NCBI GenBank assembly: GCA_013151645.1
Contig: JAADHU010000023.1
Location: 1-57,731 of the forward strand
Direction: 5' to 3'
Length of the DNA: 57,731 nt
Source: Gammaproteobacteria bacterium
GTDB taxonomy: Bacteria > Pseudomonadota > Gammaproteobacteria > Steroidobacterales > Woeseiaceae
Part shown: positions 34,916 through 44,510 of the stretch, piece by piece
Position numbering within the stretch: the first letter of the stretch is position 1
How the letters are laid out: the number at the start of each line of letters is the position of its first letter
Position numbers and translations under genes: made by a program
Notes under the pieces: generated by a model
Database searches by the model: none
The model's input: only the letters and a program-made list of their open reading frames with translations
Told to the model about the DNA's origin: nothing

Positions 34916-35578
34916 CTAGTCATCGGACGATGCAAACGTTTTGTGCACGCTCAAAGCGAGTAATACCTGCGCGCTGAAGTAGAACGGTAAACCCCACACA
35001 TAATTCGGGAAGTCCGTTTGTGCGAATTGACCGGCGGCGACAGAGAGATCGGAAAAATAGAAAAGCACAGCGCCGATCGGAATAAGAAACGGAGCGCCCA
35101 ACCCGCGGGTACCGCAGGCCGCCACCACCATCAGGCTGATGACCGCTGTGTAGACGTTCACCGGGATTGCCAACCCGGCCGGCACAAACGGTGCCAGCCA
35201 CAGGGCAGAACCGACGGAGAGCACCGCGACCGGCAGCAACGCGCCCAGCGCCCAATTAATCTTGATACCACGAATCACAAATGCCGAGGTGTAAGCGATG
35301 TGAGCCAGTAGAAAGCTGCCGAGCCCGAACTGGAAGCAACGTTCGCTGGAACCGGCCAGAAACAAGTCCCCACACCATGAGAGTGCGAGACCCGTAAGCA
35401 CAAGCCGTCCATAACGCGATTGAGTGGCCCCCAGTATTAGCGCTAAAGTAACGAATGCGGTGGACGCCGTCATTTTGGCGGCAATCTGGAGCCACCCTAC
35501 GTCCAGGAGTCGAGCCGCGATCATCGTGACCGTAGCCGCGGCCACAATACCGATAGTGAGTTTTGTTTTCTGTGTCAT
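34916..35578 (-). CDS. YhhN family membrane protein, lysoplasmalogenase-like
   Basis: This 220-residue protein has about eight membrane helices. The family's paired acidic motifs are seen as LALSWCGDLFLAG and LFYFSDLSVA, and the C-terminal signature GLPFYFSAQVLLALS is typical. Members related to TMEM86 cleave the vinyl-ether bond of lysoplasmalogens; bacterial function is less sure. It converges with the hemolysin III gene (39 bases apart) and diverges from the thymidine kinase gene. Confidence 0.82.
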   Translation of the reverse strand: MTQKTKLTIGIVAAATVTMIAARLLDVGWLQIAAKMTASTAFVTLALILGATQSRYGRLVLTGLALSWCGDLFLAGSSERCFQFGLGSFLLAHIAYTSAFVIRGIKINWALGALLPVAVLSVGSALWLAPFVPAGLAIPVNVYTAVISLMVVAACGTRGLGAPFLIPIGAVLFYFSDLSVAAGQFAQTDFPNYVWGLPFYFSAQVLLALSVHKTFASSDD

Positions 35579-35630
35579 ATTTTGCGAGACTGCCGGATCA
35601 CAAAAAACACTTTAACCATTCCGGGCATCC

Positions 35631-36254
35631 ATGGCCAAACTCTATTTTTATTACTCCTCTATGAATGCCGGCAAATCGACGGCCTTGCTGCAATCGAGTT
35701 ACAACTATCGAGAACGCGGCATGAATACGCTGATCATGGCACCGCAGTTCGACGATCGTTATGGAGTAGGGCGCGTGACGTCGCGAATCGGTCTTGAGGC
35801 GGCGGCAACGACGTTCTCGAATGCGGATGACCTGTTTGAGATCGTCACCACGTGCTGCGCGGAAGATCCGCTGCATTGTGTGTTGATCGACGAAGCTCAG
35901 TTCCTGACCAAAGAACAGGTTTTCCAGCTCGGACAGGTCAGCGACAAACTGAATATTCCGGTACTCGCTTACGGAATTCGCACGGATTTCCAGGGTGAGC
36001 CGTTCGAGGGCAGCAAGTATCTGCTTGCCTGGTCGGACAACCTCAAAGAGCTGAAGGCGATTTGCCACTGCGGCTCAAAGGCCACGATGATTATTCGGCT
36101 TGACGAGAATGGCAATGCGGTCACTCAGGGGTCACAAGTTGAGATCGGCGGCAACGATCGTTACCTCTCGATGTGTCGCAAACACTTCAAGGATAATTTC
36201 TACGGCGAAACGGAAGTGGGTCAGCCCGAGACAGACAGCGCCGGCACCGCTTAA
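35631..36254 (+). CDS. tdk: Thymidine kinase
   Basis: This 207-residue protein is of the TK1-like class used by bacteria. The P-loop is SSMNAGKST (about 9-17), the Mg-binding DEAQF follows [10 protein letters not shown], and the lasso region has a zinc site: CHCGSKA with the later [25 protein letters not shown] is the characteristic thymidine-binding stretch. It phosphorylates thymidine in the salvage pathway in the cytoplasm. It stands alone, converging with the AAA-FHA gene. Confidence 0.93.
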   Translation: MAKLYFYYSSMNAGKSTALLQSSYNYRERGMNTLIMAPQFDDRYGVGRVTSRIGLEAAATTFSNADDLFEIVTTCCAEDPLHCVLIDEAQFLTKEQVFQLGQVSDKLNIPVLAYGIRTDFQGEPFEGSKYLLAWSDNLKELKAICHCGSKATMIIRLDENGNAVTQGSQVEIGGNDRYLSMCRKHFKDNFYGETEVGQPETDSAGTA

Positions 36255-36270
36255 GCGCTGTTCGGGCAAG

Positions 36271-37560
36271 TTAGCCGTCGCTATCGCCTGAGGCCAGTAG
36301 TTTGTCCATATCCAGCGGCAGCGTGTCCGTATTCTCCTGCGCGAGCATCCGTCGCATATCCGCCAGGTTTTTCATGATAATGGTGTCCGCGAGGCCGGCT
36401 TCATCCGCCTGGACGCCGTGAGTCGCGGCGCGGTGCAGGAATTTGATGCTGTGATTACCGATCGAGACCACGTCGTCATGCATCATCACGTGATTCGAAA
36501 TCTTGCGTGAGTTAACGTAAGTCCCATTGGTGCTGTTTAGATCCATCAGGAAGGTTGCGGAACCATGCCGAATGAACATTGCGTGGTGGCGGCTGATAAA
36601 CCGGCTCTCAACCGATAAATCGTTGTGCTCCGAACGCCCGACCAGTGTGCGCGGTTTGTCGAGTGTCAATTCTTTGATCGTCTTGCCGTTGAGACTGAGA
36701 TAAAGTTGCGGCGCCTCGTCCGCAACCTCGGCGTCCGGCACCGGTACCTGCACCTGGATCGCACCGGTTTCGTCCGTTATATCCGGATGTTCGATATGTT
36801 TTTTCCGCACAGGACAGTTTGCCGCTTTGGCCAGGGCGAGCAAGGCCAGGCGATCAACGATTCCAGGCCACCCGCCTGAAGCCCGGTGCAATTCGTCGCA
36901 TACGGCTCCGGGCATGATGCGTGACGGCTTGGCGGCGCCACCGGCATCCAGTTTCGCGTAAAGATAGTCCGTTGTTTCCGAACGTGCCAGGGGCTGCAGG
37001 TAAAACTCGCCGGTCATGCGGCTGGCGATGCATTGCATGGCGGGCGCTTGAATAATCGACTGAATCGAACGATCACTGGAAAAAACCATTCGCAGGGCAC
37101 TTGCGTGCCTGACCTTGACGCTCGCCAGTTCGCACAGTACCCGTAAGGCGCTGGGATTCATGGCGTGCGTGTGTTCGATGATCAGTAACGGCGGCCGACC
37201 GGAAGCCGCTTGTTGCATCGTGAACACCTTCAGCATATTGATCAGTTCGTTGACAGAATTGTAGTCAAGGCGATAGCCAAACTGACCGAGCACCGCCTCA
37301 AGTAGCGAGGTCGTGTTCAAGCCCGCTCCATCGACAATGGCGACGGCAATTTCGGTGTCCAGGGAAGCGACGAATTCCCGCAGTATGGTCGTTTTACCGG
37401 ATAACGTCGGTCCCAGAAAAAGTCCAAGACCCTGCTGGTTTTCGTAGGTGGAGTTTAGAAAGTCGAGCGCGGCATGCTGCCCCGAATAATGCACGAACAG
37501 CAGCGGCTTCCCGTGAGTACGGAAAGGTTGCTCCTGTAAGCCGGCAGCGTCTAAATCCAT
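36271..37560 (-). CDS. ExeA-like AAA ATPase fused to an FHA domain
   Basis: This 429-residue protein has an N-terminal ATPase with Walker A GPTLSGKT (50-57), Walker B LLIIEH (125-130, with Glu in place of the usual second Asp) and the ExeA/GspA-like N-terminus FVHYSGQHAALDFL. An FHA domain follows at about 290-385: TLVGRSEHNDLSV, SRHHAMF, DLNSTNGTYVNSRKI. A short charged tail ends the protein. GGGGG before the ATG supports the start. No secretion genes are next to it, so the role is open; the FHA domain suggests it answers to a Ser/Thr kinase, perhaps the one at 6532. Confidence 0.83.
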   Translation of the reverse strand: MDLDAAGLQEQPFRTHGKPLLFVHYSGQHAALDFLNSTYENQQGLGLFLGPTLSGKTTILREFVASLDTEIAVAIVDGAGLNTTSLLEAVLGQFGYRLDYNSVNELINMLKVFTMQQAASGRPPLLIIEHTHAMNPSALRVLCELASVKVRHASALRMVFSSDRSIQSIIQAPAMQCIASRMTGEFYLQPLARSETTDYLYAKLDAGGAAKPSRIMPGAVCDELHRASGGWPGIVDRLALLALAKAANCPVRKKHIEHPDITDETGAIQVQVPVPDAEVADEAPQLYLSLNGKTIKELTLDKPRTLVGRSEHNDLSVESRFISRHHAMFIRHGSATFLMDLNSTNGTYVNSRKISNHVMMHDDVVSIGNHSIKFLHRAATHGVQADEAGLADTIIMKNLADMRRMLAQENTDTLPLDMDKLLASGDSDG

Positions 37561-37818
37561 GTGCCCCCACCCGGTGTTAGTTGAAAACCGCGGTCGTGTT
37601 TCAGTTACTATTTATGTGTTGTTGTCGTTTTGCGTAACTGGCCGATCAGTTTACGATTGGCGTGTTTATCTTGCAAACGAATGTTTGATGATCCCTTTAC
37701 GATCAATCGAACACGGACAATTTATCATAATCCACCTTTAACATAAACGATAATCGGTTGAATAAAAAAGAGAAAGAAGTCATTCCAGTCACTGTGTTTT
37801 GGCGCCCAGCGCGGACGA
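37561..37818. other. Divergent promoter region of AAA-FHA and ccm genes
   Basis: These 258 bases lie between two genes pointing away from each other and should hold both promoters. The middle is AT-rich (around 37600-37760) and unlike the coding flanks. I see no clear palindrome or riboswitch fold. Confidence 0.4.
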
Positions 37819-38448
37819 ATGGGGGCTAAATCCTTGACTGAATTACTGTCCGGACAGGACCTCACCGTCTATCGTGGCGAGCGCTGCCTGTTTCAGGGCC
37901 TGAATTTTGCGCTAAATGAGGGTGAATCCCTGTTAGTCCAGGGCCCCAATGGTTGCGGCAAGACCACCTTGCTGCGGGCGGTCGCCGGCCTGCTGGACCT
38001 TGAGGAGGGTGCCGTTCGGTGGCGCGGGCGGTCAATCATCGACCACCGACAGGATTTTCATCGTGAATTGGCGTGGTTCGCACATCGGGTCGGGTTCAAG
38101 GGCGATCTCACGTTGCTTGAGAATCTGCGTTTTGAATCGGGGCTGCGCAGCACGTCGATGACATCGCTCGATGCGGTGCTGGAGAAGCTGGGGCTGGGTC
38201 CGTTGACACCGCTACCGTTTCGCGCGCTGTCGGCCGGTCAGCAACGACGCGTGGGGCTGGCTCGCCTGTTACTCACAAACGCACGCCTGTGGTTATTGGA
38301 TGAGCCCCTGACGAATCTTGATGCGAACGGGCAGGAACTGGTCGTCAAACTTATTCTGCAACACCTGGAAGGCGGCGGGGCCTGTATGCTGGCATCGCAC
38401 CAACCGGTTGAACTCTCTGCGAACATGCAACGGATCGTGCTGCAGTGA
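37819..38448 (+). CDS. ccmA: Heme exporter ATP-binding protein CcmA
   Basis: This 209-residue ABC ATPase has Walker A QGPNGCGKTTLLRAVAGL, signature ALSAGQQRRVGLARLLL, Walker B LWLLDEPLTNLD and the switch His in LASHQP. It drives the CcmABCD complex, which releases holo-CcmE at the inner membrane. The given ATG 37819 has no good Shine-Dalgarno sequence; TTG 37834 has GGGGG about 10 bases upstream and is a real alternative. It is the first gene of a nine-gene ccm operon. Confidence 0.93.
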   Translation: MGAKSLTELLSGQDLTVYRGERCLFQGLNFALNEGESLLVQGPNGCGKTTLLRAVAGLLDLEEGAVRWRGRSIIDHRQDFHRELAWFAHRVGFKGDLTLLENLRFESGLRSTSMTSLDAVLEKLGLGPLTPLPFRALSAGQQRRVGLARLLLTNARLWLLDEPLTNLDANGQELVVKLILQHLEGGGACMLASHQPVELSANMQRIVLQ

Positions 38449-39137
38449 CAGACGCTGGCAACCCGACCCTGTGGCAAGGATTTACTGCCGTTGTCAAACG
38501 CGACCTGCTGCTCGCGTTCAAGCGACCGGGTGATATGCTTAACCCGCTATTTTTCTTTGCCATGGTCAGCACGCTTTTCCCGTTGGCCATCGGCCCGGCC
38601 GGGGACCAGTTGCAAGTCCTTGGGCCAGGAGTGGTCTGGGTTGCAGCGCTCCTGTCTGCGCTGCTGTCATTAAACAGTTTGTATCTCAGTGACCTTGAGG
38701 ATGGCAGTCTGGATCAGCTCATACTCAGTCCGCAACCCCTGCCACTGATATCGCTTGGCAAGACCGTGGCACACTGGTTAGTCAGTGGCTTGCCCCTTGT
38801 GCTAGTCTCGCCACTGATCGCGATCACATACCAAATGCCGGCAGAGACGATGGGCGTTATGGTGGTAACGCTGACGCTTGGCACCATCAGTTTGAGTTTG
38901 CTGGGATCGGTTGGCGCCGCGTTAACCGTCGGACTTAACCGGGGCAGCGCGCTGTTAAGTCTTCTGGTGCTGCCGCTTGCCATGCCGGTTCTGATCTTCG
39001 GGGCTCGAACCGTCGCATTGGCTGCAGCGGATGACGCCGTTTCAGCGGGCGTATACTTTCTCGCCGCCTACTGCATGTTGGCATTGAGTTTCGCCCCGTT
39101 CGCGGCGGCAGCAGCGTTGAAAATCAGTAACGAGTAA
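38445..39137 (+). CDS. ccmB: Heme exporter protein CcmB
   Basis: This 230-residue, six-helix membrane protein has LWQGFTAVVKRDLLLAFKRP at the start and FFFAMVSTLFPLAIGP, LEDGSLDQLILSP and WLVSGLPLVLVSP as family segments. It is the membrane part of the CcmAB transporter. Its GTG start overlaps the ccmA stop by GTGA, so translation is coupled. Confidence 0.93.
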   Translation: MTDAGNPTLWQGFTAVVKRDLLLAFKRPGDMLNPLFFFAMVSTLFPLAIGPAGDQLQVLGPGVVWVAALLSALLSLNSLYLSDLEDGSLDQLILSPQPLPLISLGKTVAHWLVSGLPLVLVSPLIAITYQMPAETMGVMVVTLTLGTISLSLLGSVGAALTVGLNRGSALLSLLVLPLAMPVLIFGARTVALAAADDAVSAGVYFLAAYCMLALSFAPFAAAAALKISNE

Positions 39138-39147
39138 TTTTTAAAAC

Positions 39148-39894
39148 ATGTGGAAATTCCTGCACAAACTGGCATCGCCACCGCATTTCTATGCGTTGGC
39201 TGCAAAAATGATTCCCTGGTTTAACATCAGCGGATTGCTGCTGATTGCCTACGGAACCGTAGCCGGGCTTTTTTTCGCGCCGGCAGACTATCAGCAGGGT
39301 GATGCCTTCCGCATTATCTATGCACACGTTCCGGCGGCTTATTTGTCGATGATGGCTTACAGCATTATGGCGATCTCGGCGGGCATCGGCTTGATCTGGC
39401 GCATGAAGCTGGCGCACGCGGTTGCGGCGGCGGCGGCACCGCTGGGTGCGTGGTTCACTTTCCTTGCGTTGGCGACCGGATCCATTTGGGGACGCCCGAT
39501 GTGGGGGACTTGGTGGGAATGGGGCGATCCACGACTCACGTCCGAACTCATTATGCTGTTTCTTTACTTCGGTTATATGTCTTTGCGTGCCGCCATCGAC
39601 GAAACCAGTAAAGCTGACAAGGCCAGCGCCGTGCTGATCCTGGTCGGTGCCGTCAATGTACCGATTATCCATTTTTCCGTAGAATGGTGGAGTTCACTGC
39701 ACCAGGGACCGACGCTGATCAAGGAGGGCGGGCCCGCAATTGAAACAGCGATGCTCTATCCGCTGCTCGCGATGATTCTCGGATTTTCGTTGTTTTTTGG
39801 CGCCTTGCTTCTGGCGCGCGTGCGCACTGAGGTATTGCATCGTGAGCGACGATCCCGGTGGGTTCGCAACCTTGTACTGACGGAATCGGCATGA
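39148..39894 (+). CDS. ccmC: Heme exporter protein CcmC
   Basis: This 248-residue, six-helix protein has the tryptophan-rich WWD-type heme loop GRPMWGTWWEWGDPRLTSEL, flanked by conserved His in IIYAHVPAAYLSMMAYS and the later NVPIIHFSVEWWSSLHQG. CcmC loads heme onto CcmE. The stop overlaps the ccmD start. Confidence 0.94.
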   Translation: MWKFLHKLASPPHFYALAAKMIPWFNISGLLLIAYGTVAGLFFAPADYQQGDAFRIIYAHVPAAYLSMMAYSIMAISAGIGLIWRMKLAHAVAAAAAPLGAWFTFLALATGSIWGRPMWGTWWEWGDPRLTSELIMLFLYFGYMSLRAAIDETSKADKASAVLILVGAVNVPIIHFSVEWWSSLHQGPTLIKEGGPAIETAMLYPLLAMILGFSLFFGALLLARVRTEVLHRERRSRWVRNLVLTESA

Positions 39895-40079
39895 TGGAAA
39901 TATTCGCCATGGGCAAGTACGGTGCCTACGTATGGAGCTCTTTTGCTTTGATGTTTATGGTCATGATTGCCTGTGTCGTACAAGCGCGCTCGCGACACCG
40001 CAAAATGTTTCGGCAAATCGAATCTCGCCTCAAATCACAGGCTTTATCGGAGAAAAATGGTCATCGCAGTGAGAATTGA
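39891..40079 (+). CDS. ccmD: Heme exporter protein CcmD
   Basis: This 62-residue protein has the small CcmD layout: MEIFAMGKYGAYVWSS, one membrane helix (FALMFMVMIACVVQA) and a basic tail. ATG 39891 overlaps the ccmC stop; a second ATG follows directly at 39894. CcmD helps release holo-CcmE from CcmABC. Confidence 0.85.
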   Translation: MMEIFAMGKYGAYVWSSFALMFMVMIACVVQARSRHRKMFRQIESRLKSQALSEKNGHRSEN

Positions 40080-40103
40080 AATTCGGACTCTGGAGGTGTT
40101 GGC

Positions 40104-40559
40104 ATGAAACCCAGGCAACAACGTATGCTGGCCGTCGGGCTGGCCGCACTGGGCGTCGTAATCGCGGCCGCATTCACGTTGCGCGCTTTCCAGGACAATA
40201 TGATGTTTTACGTCGAGATCTCCGATGTTGTGCAGGGCAATGTTCCCGATGAGCGCAAGTTTCGTGTCGGCGGGCTTGTTGTGCCCAACAGCATTGTCCG
40301 GGAATCGGGTGAACTGGCGGTGAAATTCACCGTCACGGATACGAAAAACTCCCTGGATGTCCACTATGACGGCATTCTCCCGGATCTTTTTCGGGAAGGT
40401 CAGGGCATCATCGCGCACGGCAGTCTGGATGAAAATGGCCAATTTCAGGCGGATACGGTGCTGGCTAAACATGACGAGAAATACATGCCACCCGAAGTCG
40501 CCGATTCATTGGCGAAGCACGCTGCAGAGAAAGAAGCAGCGACCGTGGTCGACGAATAA
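40104..40559 (+). CDS. ccmE: Cytochrome c maturation heme chaperone CcmE
   Basis: This 151-residue protein has one N-terminal membrane anchor and a periplasmic OB-fold. The heme is bound covalently to His123 in the motif LAKHDEKYMPPEV, with Tyr127 nearby. GGAGG before the ATG supports the start. Its stop codon shares a base with the ccmF start. Confidence 0.95.
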   Translation: MKPRQQRMLAVGLAALGVVIAAAFTLRAFQDNMMFYVEISDVVQGNVPDERKFRVGGLVVPNSIVRESGELAVKFTVTDTKNSLDVHYDGILPDLFREGQGIIAHGSLDENGQFQADTVLAKHDEKYMPPEVADSLAKHAAEKEAATVVDE

Positions 40560-42526
40560 TGATCCCGGAAATCGGACATTTCGCGTTAATCCTGGCGCTG
40601 TCTCTGGCGCTTTGTCAGGGCATCCTGCCACTGGTCGGGGCTTATCGCGGCGACCAGGCGCTGATGGACGTCGCACGACCGGCAGCGCTCGGCCAGTTAT
40701 TTTTCGTGGCCGTGTCATTCGGCTGCCTCGCCTGGTCGTTTTTGTACAGTGACTTTTCCGTCCTTTATGTGGCCAACCATTCACAACTGGCCTTACCCGA
40801 CATTTATAAGTTTTCAGCCGTATGGGGTGCGCACGAAGGGTCCCTGCTGTTGTGGGTCTTGCTGGCGGGCATCTGGACCGTCTCGGTCGGGCGCTACAGC
40901 CATCATCTTCCGGCCGAATTTGCGGCGCGCGTGATTGGCGTGCTGGGACTGCTGAGCGTCGGCATTCTGTTGTTTACGCTGCTGACGTCGAATCCTTTTG
41001 AGCGCTTGATTCCCGCACCGGCCGACGGCGTCGACCTGAATCCGTTGCTACAGGATTTTGGCCTGGCCATACACCCACCCATTCTCTACACCGGATACGT
41101 CGGCTTTTCCGTTGCATTTGCGTTCGCTATTGCGGCCATGCTGACCGGCAACCTCGATCAAAGCTGGGCACGCTGGACGCGTCCCTGGACGACCTGGGCG
41201 TGGGCCTTTTTGACCGTGGGTATCGGTCTCGGAAGCTGGTGGGCCTATTACGAACTCGGCTGGGGCGGCTGGTGGTTCTGGGACCCGGTCGAAAATGCTT
41301 CCTTCATGCCCTGGCTGGTGGGTACGGCGCTGATTCATTCTCTGGCGGTCACTGAAAAACGCGGTTTATTCAAGAGCTGGACGTTACTGCTGGCCATCTC
41401 GGCATTCTCGCTCAGCTTGCTCGGCACGTTCCTCGTACGTTCGGGCATTCTGGTATCGGTGCACGCGTTCGCAACGGACCCGGCGCGTGGCGTGTTTATT
41501 TTGTCGTTTCTGGGTGTCGTTATTGGCGGCGCATTGGCGCTGTATGCCTGGCGTGCACCGGGCCTCGATTCCACCGCGGGCTTTCGCCCGGTATCCAGGG
41601 AAACATTCCTGCTCCTGAATAACGTCTTGCTCGTGATTGCCGCCACGCTGATTCTGCTCGGCACGTTGTCACCGCTGGTGATGGAAGTCCTCAACATGGG
41701 CAAAATATCCATTGGCCCACCGTGGTTTGGCATTGCGTTTGCCATACCGATGGTGCCACTGGTGCTGCTCATGGGTGTCGGCATGCACACCGCCTGGCGC
41801 AGCCAGGCGTTAACGCCTTTGCTGAAACAGCTACGAATTCCCGCCATCATCGCGCTGCTTGTGGGTGGCGCTATTCCGGTATTCGTGTACGGACGTTTCG
41901 GCGTGCTGGTTACGGTCGGCACAATTGCCGCCATTTGGGTTGTGATAACGGCCGTTTTGCCCGTTATTCGGTCGTGGCGTCGCAAGCCCGGTGCGCCACC
42001 GCTGACGCGGGCCATGTTCGGCATGTCCGTGGCTCACCTGGGTGTTGGATTTTTCATCTTTGGCGTCACGATCGTCTCTGCGTTCAGCATCGAAACGGAT
42101 CATCGCATGGTTCCCGGCGAGCCCGTCGAAGTCGCTGGCTATCAATTTGAACTGCGAAACCTGAAGAACACCAATGGCCCGAATTTCCGCGCTGTCGAAG
42201 GTGAGATCGATGTCAGCAAGAACGGTCAATTCATTGGTCAACTCAGGCCGCAGGAACGAACCTACCGGGTGCAGCAAAGCCCGATGACGGAGGCCGGCAT
42301 CCTTGCCAGCCTGAATCGCGACCTGTTCGTCGCGCTGGGAGAATCGCTTGGCAGTGATGCCTGGAGTGTGCGACTGCAATACAAGCCGATGATTCGCTTC
42401 ATCTGGCTGGGTTGCCTGGTTATGGCACTCGGTGGAATCATCGCCGCCAGTGATCGGCGCTACCGCATGACCGCCGCCGAGAAAAAATCCGCCGCGGCGC
42501 TTCGCGGCGAAGGAGAGCCGGCCTGA
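40559..42526 (+). CDS. ccmF: Heme lyase CcmF
   Basis: This 655-residue protein has about 15 membrane helices. The heme-handling WWD loop reads WGGWWFWDPVENASFMPW, and conserved segments with His are seen in GAHEGSLLLWVLL, AIHPPILYTGYVG and LVGTALIHSL. CcmF ligates heme from CcmE to the apocytochrome CxxCH, together with CcmH and CcmI. Its gene overlaps both neighbours by one base. Confidence 0.95.
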   Translation: MIPEIGHFALILALSLALCQGILPLVGAYRGDQALMDVARPAALGQLFFVAVSFGCLAWSFLYSDFSVLYVANHSQLALPDIYKFSAVWGAHEGSLLLWVLLAGIWTVSVGRYSHHLPAEFAARVIGVLGLLSVGILLFTLLTSNPFERLIPAPADGVDLNPLLQDFGLAIHPPILYTGYVGFSVAFAFAIAAMLTGNLDQSWARWTRPWTTWAWAFLTVGIGLGSWWAYYELGWGGWWFWDPVENASFMPWLVGTALIHSLAVTEKRGLFKSWTLLLAISAFSLSLLGTFLVRSGILVSVHAFATDPARGVFILSFLGVVIGGALALYAWRAPGLDSTAGFRPVSRETFLLLNNVLLVIAATLILLGTLSPLVMEVLNMGKISIGPPWFGIAFAIPMVPLVLLMGVGMHTAWRSQALTPLLKQLRIPAIIALLVGGAIPVFVYGRFGVLVTVGTIAAIWVVITAVLPVIRSWRRKPGAPPLTRAMFGMSVAHLGVGFFIFGVTIVSAFSIETDHRMVPGEPVEVAGYQFELRNLKNTNGPNFRAVEGEIDVSKNGQFIGQLRPQERTYRVQQSPMTEAGILASLNRDLFVALGESLGSDAWSVRLQYKPMIRFIWLGCLVMALGGIIAASDRRYRMTAAEKKSAAALRGEGEPA

Positions 42527-43056
42527 TGTCCCGGTTCCTCGTGCCAATCGTTGTGTTCGCGATCATGATTCCGATTTTTATCATCGGGCTGGGCCGCAAC
42601 AAATCGGAGTTGCCGTCACCGTTGATCAGCGCCCAGGCACCGACGTTCACATTACCGTCCCTGCGGGACGAAAACGTGTTTGTTGGAAGCGAAAGTTACA
42701 AAGGTAAAGTCGCACTGGTCAATGTCTGGGCGACCTGGTGCGCCGCCTGTCGCACAGAACACCCCTATCTGATGGAACTGGCTCGGCGCGGCGACGTGCC
42801 CATTTTTGGTCTTAACTGGCGCGATCAACGTGAACCGGCGCTGGACTGGCTGGCGCAACTCGGTGACCCGTATTTCGAAATCGCTTACGACGAAGACGGC
42901 CGGGTCGGGATCGATTGGGGCGTCTATGGCGCGCCCGAAACCTTTCTGATCGGGACTGACGGAACGGTACTTTTTAAGTACATCAGTCCAATGAACGAGC
43001 GGGTATGGCAGCAAGAGTTCCTACCAAGAATCCAGGCCGCCGAGGGCGTTAATTGA
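42526..43056 (+). CDS. ccmG: Thiol:disulfide interchange protein CcmG/DsbE
   Basis: This 176-residue membrane-anchored thioredoxin-like protein has the active site WATWCAACRTEHP (Cys72, Cys75), GLNWRDQR and the cis-Pro segment GAPETFLIGTDG. It keeps apocytochrome Cys residues reduced for heme attachment. It overlaps ccmF at the start and meets ccmH at the stop. Confidence 0.94.
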   Translation: MSRFLVPIVVFAIMIPIFIIGLGRNKSELPSPLISAQAPTFTLPSLRDENVFVGSESYKGKVALVNVWATWCAACRTEHPYLMELARRGDVPIFGLNWRDQREPALDWLAQLGDPYFEIAYDEDGRVGIDWGVYGAPETFLIGTDGTVLFKYISPMNERVWQQEFLPRIQAAEGVN

Positions 43057-43481
43057 TGAAACGTATTATTCTGGCGATGTTCTTAATCGGTCTGGCGGTG
43101 CCAGGACACGCGATTGACGAGGGTCAGGCATTCGCCGACCCGGAGATGCAGGCGCGCTATGAAGGCATCATTTCAGAAGTCCGTTGCCTCGTCTGCCAGA
43201 ACCAGACGATTAAGGACTCCAACGTTTTTCTGGCTGCCGATTTGCGTCGTGAAATTCGCAGGTTGCTCAGCGAAGGCAAATCGAATGCGGATATTTCCGA
43301 ATTCCTGGTGTCACGTTACGGAGATTTTGTGCTCTATCGTCCACCCATGAGAGGCAAGACGCTTATCCTGTGGTTAGCTCCGTTCCTCCTGATCGGATTC
43401 GGAATTGTCGTTGTCATACGAGTGCTGCGCGGTCGTATGTCGATGTCAATCGACGATGACAACGAACCGGCGAGTACTTAG
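43056..43481 (+). CDS. ccmH: Cytochrome c maturation protein CcmH
   Basis: This 141-residue protein has a signal peptide (ending near GHA), the redox motif EVRCLVCQNQTIKDSN (Cys44, Cys47) and a C-terminal membrane helix (LILWLAPFLLIGFGIVVVI). It is the short, split CcmH type; the TPR part is a separate gene downstream. ATG 43056 shares a base with the ccmG stop. Confidence 0.93.
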   Translation: MKRIILAMFLIGLAVPGHAIDEGQAFADPEMQARYEGIISEVRCLVCQNQTIKDSNVFLAADLRREIRRLLSEGKSNADISEFLVSRYGDFVLYRPPMRGKTLILWLAPFLLIGFGIVVVIRVLRGRMSMSIDDDNEPAST

Positions 43482-43484
43482 TCG

Positions 43485-44480
43485 ATGCTCTGGCTAATAT
43501 TTGGTCTCATGCTGTTGGTGGCAGCGCTCGTAGTCGCATGGCCGTTGATTCGGCAGGAACGTCGACTGAGCATCCGCTCGGCACTGGCCATCGTCTTTAT
43601 CATCGCCGTTTCGGCAGCGATGTACTCCCAGACGGGACAACCGGACGCTCGAGGCGCTATCGCTGAAAGCAACAGCGTTGAGGAAATGGTGACGGCACTT
43701 GCAAGTCGGCTGGAAACGGATCCGGAAGATTTGAAAGGCTGGAAAATGCTGGCTCGGTCTTACATTCAGCTCAAACAATACCCGCAAGCCATCGCCGCTT
43801 TTGAGCGAGCGGTTGAACTGGAGCAGTACAGGGACGGTCAGACACTCGTCGATCTCGGCGAAGCGATCATGCTGAACGACAACAACGCGCTGCATGGCAG
43901 AGCTTTGCAACTGTTCGAAAATGCACTGGCGATCGCACCGCGCAATCCCAAGGCCATGTTCTATGGTGGCATCGCCGCCATCGAGCGTGGCGAGCCGCTG
44001 GTGGCAGCCGATCGGTGGGAGGCTCTGCTGGAATCCTCGCCGCCGGCCGAAATTGAGGGCATATTGCGGCAGAGAATCGCCGAGTGGCGCGGCCTGGACG
44101 TACCCGCGACTCCGCCTGCGAGTGACCTCGTCGATGCCGTGGCGATTGCCGTAAACATCGCACTCGCTGACGAGGCTGCGCAGATTGTAGAACCCGGAGC
44201 CACCGTATTCATCATCGCAAGAGATCCCGCACAGCCCGCACCGCCCATTGCAGTGGCACGCCGGCTTGCGTCTGAATTACCGTTTACGGTGTCGTTGAGT
44301 GACGCCGATTCAATGATCCCGGGTCGTGCGTTAAGCAATTTCGCTACGCTTGAGATTATCGTGAGGGTATCGGCTTCCGGGCAGCCCATCGCACAGTCGG
44401 GTGACTGGTTCGGTAGCCAGGTCATCGATGCCGGTACGACCCGCGATCTCGATATTGTGATCGAACACCAGGTTCCATAA
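43485..44480 (+). CDS. ccmI: Cytochrome c maturation protein CcmI, TPR
   Basis: This 331-residue protein has two N-terminal membrane helices (about 1-19 and 30-47) and TPR repeats in the periplasm: KGWKMLARSYIQLKQYPQAI, ALQLFENALAIAPRNPKAMF. The C-terminal domain has alternating strands (GATVFIIARDP, TRDLDIVIEH), as in CcmI/CcmH-CycH proteins, where it binds apocytochrome C-termini. It ends the ccm operon. Confidence 0.9.
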   Translation: MLWLIFGLMLLVAALVVAWPLIRQERRLSIRSALAIVFIIAVSAAMYSQTGQPDARGAIAESNSVEEMVTALASRLETDPEDLKGWKMLARSYIQLKQYPQAIAAFERAVELEQYRDGQTLVDLGEAIMLNDNNALHGRALQLFENALAIAPRNPKAMFYGGIAAIERGEPLVAADRWEALLESSPPAEIEGILRQRIAEWRGLDVPATPPASDLVDAVAIAVNIALADEAAQIVEPGATVFIIARDPAQPAPPIAVARRLASELPFTVSLSDADSMIPGRALSNFATLEIIVRVSASGQPIAQSGDWFGSQVIDAGTTRDLDIVIEHQVP

Positions 44481-44510
44481 GCAGAATGCAACGGTTACGA
44501 TGCGGGCTGC